A stretch of DNA of 8,175 bases from CAYSVN01 sp964434585. Its GTDB lineage: Bacteria > Patescibacteriota > Gracilibacteria > Peribacterales > Peribacteraceae. The position numbers and the translations under genes are program-made. The stretch is taken from NCBI GenBank assembly GCA_964434585.1, contig CAYSVN010000054.1, positions 1 to 8,175 on the forward strand, read 5' to 3'. The notes under the pieces are model-generated. The model was not told the origin of the DNA, ran no database searches, and saw only the letters and a program-made list of their open reading frames with translations. Position 1 is the first letter of the stretch. Each line of letters begins with the position of its first letter. Positions 1-5,023 of the stretch are shown here, one piece after another.

Positions 1-210
1 GGGGCAACTCTTAATTTCGCCATGTTTAAAGCTAAAATTGTAGATGAAATATATATGACCCTTTGCCCATATCTACTTGGCGGTAACCAATCCCCAACAA
101 TAGTTGATGGAGACGGCTTTGCTCCAGAAGAAATGGTAAAACTAAAACTAGTCTCGTGTGAACAAACAGAAGAAAGTGAGATTTTTTTAAGGTATTCTGT
201 ACACCAATAA
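1..210 (+). CDS. Dihydrofolate reductase family protein (RibD C-terminal domain), 3' fragment
   Basis: The frame is open from the first base, so the gene begins outside the window; the ATG at 22 is internal. The visible 69 residues match the end of the RibD C-terminal / DHFR-like fold: a Gly-Gly-Ala-Thr-Leu-Asn turn at the left edge (nucleotide-binding loop in this family), then VDEIYMTLCPYLLGG, the characteristic Asp-Glu strand followed by a Pro and a Leu-Leu-Gly-Gly turn. The last residues form the usual closing beta strand (EIFLRYSV). Family members are NADPH-dependent reductases acting on pteridines or on the riboflavin precursor pyrimidine; stand-alone copies in small genomes are often labelled dihydrofolate reductase. 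The substrate cannot be decided from this fragment. It ends 27 bp from the convergent MFS gene, with no clear terminator between them. Confidence 0.8.
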   Translation, partial: GATLNFAMFKAKIVDEIYMTLCPYLLGGNQSPTIVDGDGFAPEEMVKLKLVSCEQTEESEIFLRYSVHQ

Positions 211-237
211 AACAAACGAGGTAGGAACATTCTAGCT

Positions 238-1377
238 CTATGGCTTATTGTTGCTACGAGATATGTGTAGTGCTATAACAATGATAGGAATGAGCTTTAA
301 GCCAATTAAGAAATAAAGGGCATAAACAATACTTGAATCAATAGCATAGCCAAGCATTGGTGTGATGATTGCAAGAATGGCCACACTACTAAAGCTAATA
401 ACAGACAGAGTGGTTGCCTTTAAGTGTTGAGGTGTTAGTTTGATAATAAAGCTACTGCGCACGTTTCTTATGACATTTTCAGAGAAATAAAAAACGCACA
501 GCGATAATACTATTAAAATATTATTCCCTGTAAATAATAACGCAAAAGCAGATAGCTGAAGGCTTCCCCCTATTAAAAACGCAGATTTTGGCCCTAGTGC
601 AGATTCGATTGCATGAGCTTTCCAGGACCCCAAGATTGAAAATAATTTTGCAAACATATAAATAATACCAAATGATCCTAGTGCATATCCAACGTTATCA
701 AGTGATGCCTGAAACACCAATGTTCCACGTTCAGAAAGAAAAGCATTTAATACAACTACCCCCAGTAATAATGNNNNNNNNNNAAAATTAAATGATTGAA
801 CATCTACTTGGTGTTCAGATAAGGCTAATGATCTTGTCTTTAGTAAAAAAAATATACTGATTATTAAGCTGATAACCGCAAAGATAAATCCATAATAAAT
901 AGAAAACAAAAATGTACATACGCTAACAATGGCCATACCCAATATTGTTCCTGCTTCATCTGCAATAGAAAAATGTCCTAAAATTCTAGTTAGCTGCCCC
1001 CTGTCTCTATCTCCAGTAATGTCGTCAAGATATCCCTCTTCTGTGCCAGACATTAATGCTAGGCTTATTTTTTGCAGCAGCTCTACACACAAAAACATGA
1101 TAAATGTGCGAGCAAATAACAAGCTTGTAAAACTGGCTATCATTAACACTAGGCCTAGTAATAATGTTTTTTTTCTAGAGTATGTATCTGCAAGATATGA
1201 GCTGGGGATTTCAGCTATTGTCATTGCTATCAAGCCAATTGCCTGAATGCTACCAATTTCGGTAAATGATAATCCTTGAGAGTGCTGCCAGATAATAAAT
1301 GTAGGAATAACAACGCCTAAGGCAGCATGCTGAAAGAAAATTGATGCCAGAAAATTTAATACATTCTTATTATTCAT
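238..1377 (-). CDS. MFS transporter (interrupted by an assembly gap of Ns)
   Basis: This is a predicted polytopic inner-membrane transporter of 379 codons, close to the usual length of about 400 for 12-helix MFS proteins. Hydrophobic segments alternate with short loops throughout. MFS motif A is visible in the loop after helix 2 (about residues 56-70, EIPSSYLADTYSRKK: the A-D and basic R-K-K pattern). A second conserved patch, SGTEEGYLDD (about 110-119), is of the kind found after helix 4 in drug/proton antiporter-like members. A charged central loop (about 179-197) leads into the N gap at residues 198-201, at the start of helix 7. The reading frame and MFS character continue on both sides of the gap. 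The ATG at 1377 is supported by a TACTAT -10 box 7 nt upstream and no Shine-Dalgarno, a leaderless arrangement. The coding DNA looks more AT-rich than obg or dnaK. The substrate is unknown; efflux is only a guess. Confidence 0.85.
   Translation of the reverse strand: MNNKNVLNFLASIFFQHAALGVVIPTFIIWQHSQGLSFTEIGSIQAIGLIAMTIAEIPSSYLADTYSRKKTLLLGLVLMIASFTSLLFARTFIMFLCVELLQKISLALMSGTEEGYLDDITGDRDRGQLTRILGHFSIADEAGTILGMAIVSVCTFLFSIYYGFIFAVISLIISIFFLLKTRSLALSEHQVDVQSFNFXXXXLLLGVVVLNAFLSERGTLVFQASLDNVGYALGSFGIIYMFAKLFSILGSWKAHAIESALGPKSAFLIGGSLQLSAFALLFTGNNILIVLSLCVFYFSENVIRNVRSSFIIKLTPQHLKATTLSVISFSSVAILAIITPMLGYAIDSSIVYALYFLIGLKLIPIIVIALHISRSNNKP
774..783. other. Assembly gap (10 Ns)
   Basis: Ten consecutive undetermined bases lie inside the MFS gene. 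Both flanks stay in the same frame with the gap counted as 10 nt, so either the size is right or it differs by a multiple of three. It marks a scaffold join or masked bases, so the nearby sequence deserves lower trust. Confidence 0.99.
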
Positions 1378-1413
1378 GGAGACAATAGTACTTACTATGA
1401 TATATTTTATCTA
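1378..1413 (-). promoter_or_regulatory. Putative leaderless promoter of the MFS gene
   Basis: Read on the minus strand, TACTAT (1390-1385) lies exactly 7 nt before the ATG at 1377. A weak -35-like TAGATA lies at 1413-1408 with a 17-bp spacer. Transcription would start at or next to the A of the start codon. No Shine-Dalgarno precedes the ATG. The -35 match is poor, so confidence is moderate. Confidence 0.45.
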
Positions 1414-1460
1414 CCATTATAAATATATTTATAAAATATAATTATATTAAGTCAATTTGG

Positions 1461-1534
1461 TACTCCGGACTGGATTCGAACCAGTGACCTTCACCTTAGA
1501 AGGGTGCTGCTCTATCCAACTGAGCTACCGGAGC
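1461..1534 (-). tRNA. tRNA-Arg (anticodon TCT)
   Basis: On the minus strand this 74-nt stretch folds as a class I tRNA: acceptor GCTCCGG/CCGGAGT, D-stem GCTC/GAGC with an AGTTGGATA loop, anticodon loop CTTCTAA with anticodon TCT at 1500-1498, variable loop AGGTC, and T-arm ACTGG-TTCGAAT-CCAGT. The discriminator base is A and CCA is not encoded. It reads AGA (and probably AGG) arginine codons. Two small oddities are visible: the first acceptor pair is G-U, and pair 27-43 at the top of the anticodon stem is a G-A mismatch. All other stems are intact, so it is probably functional. Confidence 0.96.
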
Positions 1535-1627
1535 ATATAAATAATCGATGTAAAAAGTGTAACAGTGTCTCCGAAGTAGGTCACGGCGAAGCTCGAAGAG
1601 CGAAGACGGACTACCGGAGCACATAAA
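1525..1627 (-). repeat. Second copy of the tRNA-Arg 5' end attached to a GC-rich palindromic repeat
   Basis: Bases 1611-1627 (CTACCGGAGCACATAAA) repeat 1525-1541 (CTACCGGAGCATATAAA) with one mismatch. The second of these is the first 10 nt of the tRNA plus its upstream flank. In tRNA orientation the upstream copy keeps GCTCCGGTAG and then runs into a GC-rich element instead of the D-arm. That element (about 1569-1610) contains the hairpin GCTC-GAA-GAGC (1591-1601) and partial outer pairing of CTCCG (1569-1573) with CGGAG (1615-1619). The look is that of a REP-like palindrome. The copies are 86 bp apart. Confidence 0.7.
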
Positions 1628-1714
1628 AGTGGTGATACTATACATCATACCATTGTACTACAAAAACAAACTTTTTAGAATAGTTAAGCTGTATAAGTTT
1701 TATCCATTATTAAT

Positions 1715-2698
1715 CTACTCCATATATAAGAATGGATTCTTTTTAATACCACCTTGGTGAACCTCGAAGTGTAAGTGGATACCAGTACGCCCATATACAC
1801 GACCCGTATTACCCATGTCTGCAATGTGTTGGCCTCGGCCAACATAGTCCCCTTCTTTAACGTGGAAGGCTTTGTTGTGGGCGTAAAGCGTTAGTAGTCC
1901 TCCACCATGGTCAATTTCTATAACATTTCCATATCCACCATTCCAACCAAAGTCCGCCCGGGTTACTGTGCCCTCTTTGGCAGCATGAATCGGTCCACCA
2001 CCACTACGGGCAAGGTCTAGAGCGTAGTGCCCTGCGCGATACCCTTGGGTAAGTTGGCAACCAGGACATGGAAATTCTAAGTAGCCAGCAGTAGGTTTAA
2101 TAGGCGGCCTAGCTGGTGCGGCTGCAACCGGCGCAGGAGCAGGTGGCGCGGTTGGCTGAGAAACTACTGGCTTAGGAGTGGTAGTATTTGGTTTAGCTGC
2201 AATAATTTCTGGTTCAGGCAATGGTGCGCCCCCAGGAATTAAAATAAAGTCATCAGTTCTAATGAGACTTTCAGCAATGTCGTTAGAGCTTGCAATTAAG
2301 CTGCTGTTAATTTCGTACTCATTTGCTATGCCAAGCAATGTTTCATTGGCTTGTACTTTATGGAGCACTCCGTCAGCTCTTGGTACGCGTAAGCTATCTC
2401 CAGGGTTAAGAGTATGGTTAATGTCGATACCATTTGCCCATAGTAATGTTTGTAATTCTAAATCATACTTAGTAGCAAGTCGCTGTAGGTTATCTCCTGG
2501 TTGAATGGTAATAATACTACCGTATTGCGTAGGGCGTGGTCGTTGGGAAATAATTGGCGATGTCTTCATTAAAAACCCTTCCTCTGCTAATTGAAATCGC
2601 TGCGAAACTAGTGGAATTTCGTCTACCTGGGAAGACGCTGGAATATACGGTGGTAGCAACGAGCCAATAATAAACACCACAATAGTTGCCAAAAGCAC
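1715..2698 (-). CDS. LysM-domain M23 family metallopeptidase (cell-wall endopeptidase)
   Basis: This is a predicted secreted or membrane-anchored peptidoglycan endopeptidase of 327 residues from the GTG at 2698. An N-terminal hydrophobic segment (about residues 1-15) serves as signal or anchor. Two LysM peptidoglycan-binding domains follow (about 62-106 and 111-155, each with the P-G-D / L-x-V-P ending). A Pro/Ala-rich linker (about 158-205) leads to a C-terminal M23 domain (about 206-327). Zinc ligands of the LytM type are visible: H224 and D228 in GHYALDLA, H308-x-H310 in HLHFEV, plus conserved H273 in LYAH. The domain likely cleaves cross-link peptides outside the cell. A CPGC motif (211-214) precedes the catalytic domain. 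The start is uncertain. The frame stays open upstream to about 2747, adding a basic stretch (YTRLRHRLSRN) that would make a natural cytoplasmic tail, but no ATG/GTG/TTG occurs there and no Shine-Dalgarno precedes the GTG. Confidence 0.9.
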   Translation of the reverse strand: MLLATIVVFIIGSLLPPYIPASSQVDEIPLVSQRFQLAEEGFLMKTSPIISQRPRPTQYGSIITIQPGDNLQRLATKYDLELQTLLWANGIDINHTLNPGDSLRVPRADGVLHKVQANETLLGIANEYEINSSLIASSNDIAESLIRTDDFILIPGGAPLPEPEIIAAKPNTTTPKPVVSQPTAPPAPAPVAAAPARPPIKPTAGYLEFPCPGCQLTQGYRAGHYALDLARSGGGPIHAAKEGTVTRADFGWNGGYGNVIEIDHGGGLLTLYAHNKAFHVKEGDYVGRGQHIADMGNTGRVYGRTGIHLHFEVHQGGIKKNPFLYME

Positions 2699-2748
2699 AT
2701 TACGAGATAGCCGATGGCGGAGGCGTGTATACGGATCGATAGGACTAT

Positions 2749-2776
2749 ATTATAGAGGAGATAAAAACCTAGTAAA
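2749..2776 (-). promoter_or_regulatory. Putative promoter of the LysM/M23 gene
   Basis: On the minus strand, a perfect TATAAT (2754-2749) is preceded by TTTACT (2776-2771) with a 16-bp spacer. Transcription would start near 2742. The open M23 frame already covers this point, and an in-frame ATC codon lies at 2740-2738, 8 nt after the -10 box, where a leaderless start would be expected. Confidence 0.5.
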
Positions 2777-2781
2777 TAGGT
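2763..2781 (-). terminator. Possible weak terminator after obg
   Basis: On the minus strand, 18 nt past the obg stop, ACCTA-TTTAC-TAGGT forms a 5-bp stem with a 5-nt loop. It runs straight into a T-tract (2767-2763). An alternative CCTAG/CTAGG pairing (2786-2782 with 2772-2768) uses overlapping bases. The stem is short and only two G-C pairs strong. It overlaps the -35 region of the next gene's promoter. Confidence 0.4.
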
Positions 2782-2798
2782 CTAGGGTGTAATGTGTC

Positions 2799-4142
2799 TT
2801 AATCTAATTCATCAAGATTAATAGTACCTGTTCTCCAGTTTGTGGCGTCAATATTACCTACTATAATTTTACATTCATGATTCTTATCAATTCTATTAAG
2901 CTCTTTTGTAAGGCCAATACGCTTGCAAACATCTTGCCAGCGCATAATGCTACCACGCTGTGTAGGGTCAGTCATTTCTGTTAATTGTTCAAACCGTTTA
3001 CCGGTAATAGTAATAGTATTATCTGCCTGCACCACTTGGTAACTCTTCATATCGTCAACACGGGCTAAGTGTGGCTGTAAAATAACTTGCTCATCGGAAT
3101 CTTGTTTAGCAATTATTTCTTCTGTTTTTTCTATAAAAGGAATTAGTTTCTTTTTAAAATCTTCAATGCCCTCATGTGTCGCAGAAGATATGCCCATCAG
3201 TAAATCAAGGCCGGCTTCTTTAAGATTTTTATAAACCTGAGCCCTGTCAGCTTCTGGAATGAGGTCAATTTTACTAAGAATAATCAGTTCTTTTTTTGCA
3301 TTTAGTAGTGGGGAGTAAGATTCCAATTCATGGCGAATAGTTTTGTAATCATTAATAATGGTTGAAACATCATATTCAATCGTTTCAGGATCCAAGGTAA
3401 TACGGCTAGCATCTAACAAGTGAACAATGCTTCCGCAGCGTTCAATGTGTTTTAGAAATGTATCACCAAGGCCTTTGCCTTTATGGGCTCCTTCTATTAA
3501 GCCAGGCACATCGCACACTACATACTCAGTATCATCTGCTTTAACTACGCCTAGGTTTGGTACCAACGTTGTAAATGGGTATGCCCCAATAGCTGGTTTG
3601 GCGTTAGAAATAACAGAAATTAATGTCGATTTACCAGCGCTTGGTAAACCCACTAGTGATACATTTGCCACTAGTTTTAATTCTAGTTTTAAAGTGTGTG
3701 TGTCGCCAGCTGCACCTTTTTCTGCAAAGTCTGGCTTTTGCCGTGTAGAGCTTTTAAAGTGCCAGTTACCAAAACCGCCTTTACCACCCTTAGCTAGCAA
3801 AAATTCTTGGCCATCTTCTAGTAGGTCACATAGTAGGTCTCCAGTTTCTACATCAATAACTTGTGTGCCAGGAGCTGTGGTTAACATTAAGTCCTCCCCT
3901 TGGGCGCCATGCATATTCTTACCCATACCTGGGCCACCATTTTCTGCCTTAAAGTCTTTTGAGCTACGGTAAGCACTAAGCGTATCTGCATTAACTTCAA
4001 CCTTTAAAATAACATTTCCGCCATTACCACCATCGCCCCCATCGGGCCCGCCTTTAGGAATATATTTTTCCCGCCGAAAACTCTTACAGCCATCGCCTCC
4101 CCTTCCGCCTTGCACGTTAATGGTTACTTCATCTAAAAACAT
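2799..4142 (-). CDS. obgE: GTPase Obg (ribosome assembly, 50S-associated)
   Basis: Obg is an essential GTPase that binds the 50S subunit late in assembly and is linked to stress and growth control. This 447-residue protein has all three parts. A Gly-rich Obg fold spans about residues 1-157 (GGRGGDG, GGPDGGDGGNGG, KGGKGGFGN). The GTPase domain begins near 158, with G1 GLPSAGKS (165-172), switch I YPFTTLVPNLG (188-198), G3 DVPGLIEGA (211-219), G4 SKID (290-293) and G5 ISSA (318-321). A C-terminal OCT domain spans about 355-435 (ARVDDMKSYQVV, RFEQLTEMTD). The length is typical. G4 has Ser in place of the usual Asn (NKxD); the codon is AGT, one transition from AAT. The ATG at 4142 follows TATAGT by 6 nt, suggesting a leaderless mRNA. 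The gene is co-oriented with, but probably separately promoted from, its neighbours. Confidence 0.97.
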   Translation of the reverse strand: MFLDEVTINVQGGRGGDGCKSFRREKYIPKGGPDGGDGGNGGNVILKVEVNADTLSAYRSSKDFKAENGGPGMGKNMHGAQGEDLMLTTAPGTQVIDVETGDLLCDLLEDGQEFLLAKGGKGGFGNWHFKSSTRQKPDFAEKGAAGDTHTLKLELKLVANVSLVGLPSAGKSTLISVISNAKPAIGAYPFTTLVPNLGVVKADDTEYVVCDVPGLIEGAHKGKGLGDTFLKHIERCGSIVHLLDASRITLDPETIEYDVSTIINDYKTIRHELESYSPLLNAKKELIILSKIDLIPEADRAQVYKNLKEAGLDLLMGISSATHEGIEDFKKKLIPFIEKTEEIIAKQDSDEQVILQPHLARVDDMKSYQVVQADNTITITGKRFEQLTEMTDPTQRGSIMRWQDVCKRIGLTKELNRIDKNHECKIIVGNIDATNWRTGTINLDELD

Positions 4143-4177
4143 AATGACACTATAAAGATGTCTTGGTTAAGAGTCGA
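4143..4177 (-). promoter_or_regulatory. Putative leaderless promoter of obg
   Basis: On the minus strand, TATAGT (4154-4149) ends 6 nt before the obg ATG. TCGACT (4177-4172) lies 17 bp upstream of it as a -35 box (4 of 6 matches to TTGACA). Transcription should begin at about the A of the start codon. There is no room for a ribosome binding site. Confidence 0.55.
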
Positions 4178-4193
4178 CTGTTAATTGTGGTAT

Positions 4194-4850
4194 TTATAAA
4201 GTTGAAATAAATACATGTGAAAAAATATGCCTATCGTCTAAAATACGATGTCTAACAGTGCTATTGTATTGTTCTAGTTCTGCAATATTAAAATTAGTAG
4301 GAATTTTAAATACAACAGTATGACATTTCTCTTGTTCTAAGGCATTTTCTATTAAAATATTGCCATCTACTGCAAAATCTCTAAGTCTAAATTGTTCTTT
4401 TTTATAATAATCTGGACCTCCCCATGGAGGATCAAAGTATGCAACGTCAAATTCATGGTCATCGATTGCATCTAAAGCACAACTTTCTTCAAATGTAATT
4501 CTAGGAGCTACTTTATAAATCTCTGCATTCTGTTGAGTTGCCTTTAGTCGATCTTCATTTGTATCGCACGCGATGACAAGGTGTCCAGCTTTAGCAAGTG
4601 CAATAGAATCTCCGCCTACACCACAAAAAGCATCTAACACTCTTAATGTTGAACCTGTTTCTATAGCATTTTGAGCGGCAATTTTTTCAGGAGATATAGA
4701 GTATAAACTTTCTCTATCAATAATAACTCCTTCATTAAATAATGAAAATAATTGATGGCGTTTATCCCAATATTTTTGAACACCTTCTCCAAAAGGACAT
4801 TCATCAACGTTTACATAATCTGATCCTTTAATGAGTCCTTTTTCCATCAT
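4194..4850 (-). CDS. TGS1-like RNA methyltransferase (RNA cap guanine-N2 methyltransferase family)
   Basis: This is a predicted SAM-dependent methyltransferase of 218 residues. It resembles the trimethylguanosine synthase (Methyltransf_15) family, whose eukaryotic members methylate N2 of cap guanosine. The diagnostic N-terminal stretch is KYWDKRHQLFSLFNEGVIIDRESLYSISPEKIA (about 26-58; the YW-x-R-x-x-LF-x-x-F-x-x-G-I pattern). Motif I is VLDAFCGVGGD (71-81) and the acidic strand-2 loop is CDTNEDRL (95-102). The catalytic DPPWGGP (140-146) corresponds to the (S/D)PPWGGP loop, and FKIPTNFN (181-188) matches the family's late K-x-P-x-N motif. Bacteria lack capped RNA, so the substrate is unknown; structured RNA is a reasonable guess. 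The start is either of two adjacent ATGs (4850 or 4847). The coding DNA is clearly more AT-rich than obg or dnaK, which could mean transfer or weak expression. It lies 51 bp upstream of obg, outside obg's own promoter. Confidence 0.85.
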   Translation of the reverse strand: MMEKGLIKGSDYVNVDECPFGEGVQKYWDKRHQLFSLFNEGVIIDRESLYSISPEKIAAQNAIETGSTLRVLDAFCGVGGDSIALAKAGHLVIACDTNEDRLKATQQNAEIYKVAPRITFEESCALDAIDDHEFDVAYFDPPWGGPDYYKKEQFRLRDFAVDGNILIENALEQEKCHTVVFKIPTNFNIAELEQYNSTVRHRILDDRHIFSHVFISTL

Positions 4851-4874
4851 ATCAATTAGTAGTAAAAATAAGAA

Positions 4875-4905
4875 ATTATAATATCTATTATCATTAAATA
4901 TGCAA
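4875..4905 (-). promoter_or_regulatory. Possible promoter of the TGS1-like gene
   Basis: On the minus strand TATAAT (4880-4875) and an overlapping TATTAT (4883-4878) lie about 25-30 nt before the start codon. TTGCAT (4905-4900) is a candidate -35 box, with a 19-bp or 16-bp spacer respectively. The AT-richness of the region makes chance matches likely. Confidence 0.35.
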
Positions 4906-4932
4906 GTTGTTTCCGGTGCATATAAATAACTC

Positions 4933-4961
4933 TTGACGAATTAAAATTAGCACTCTACACT
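4933..4961 (+). promoter_or_regulatory. Putative dnaK promoter
   Basis: TTGACG (4933-4938) is followed after 17 bp by TACACT (4956-4961). Transcription would start near 4968, leaving a leader of about 55 nt before the dnaK ATG at 5024. The -10 box lies inside the CIRCE spacer, so a bound HrcA would block polymerase directly. No Shine-Dalgarno is seen before the dnaK ATG. Confidence 0.6.
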
Positions 4962-4973
4962 AGAGACTGCTAA
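4947..4973 (+). promoter_or_regulatory. CIRCE operator (HrcA binding site)
   Basis: TTAGCACTC, a 9-nt spacer, then GACTGCTAA: 17 of 18 arm positions match the consensus TTAGCACTC-N9-GAGTGCTAA, with exactly the right spacer. CIRCE is the inverted repeat bound by the heat-shock repressor HrcA. Its place upstream of dnaK is classical, and it implies an hrcA gene elsewhere in this genome. Confidence 0.93.
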
Positions 4974-5023
4974 TATGATAATTCCTAAATTAGCTACCTG
5001 TATTTATTTAACAAATCTAAATT

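Noticed and set aside
929..1246. Plus-strand open frame opposite the MFS gene
   Set aside because: It overlaps conserved MFS coding sequence entirely and has no independent support.
1540..1627. Integration att site of a prophage or island at tRNA-Arg
   Set aside because: The repeated tRNA piece is the 5' end and only 86 bp apart, with no integrase nearby. Integrating elements usually duplicate the 3' end and enclose genes.
2178..2504. Plus-strand open frame opposite the LysM/M23 gene
   Set aside because: It is antisense to two clear LysM domains and has no motif of its own.
3427..3972. Plus-strand open frame opposite obg
   Set aside because: It mirrors the glycine-rich obg coding sequence as proline/serine-rich protein. 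There is no promoter or recognisable domain, so it is a shadow frame.
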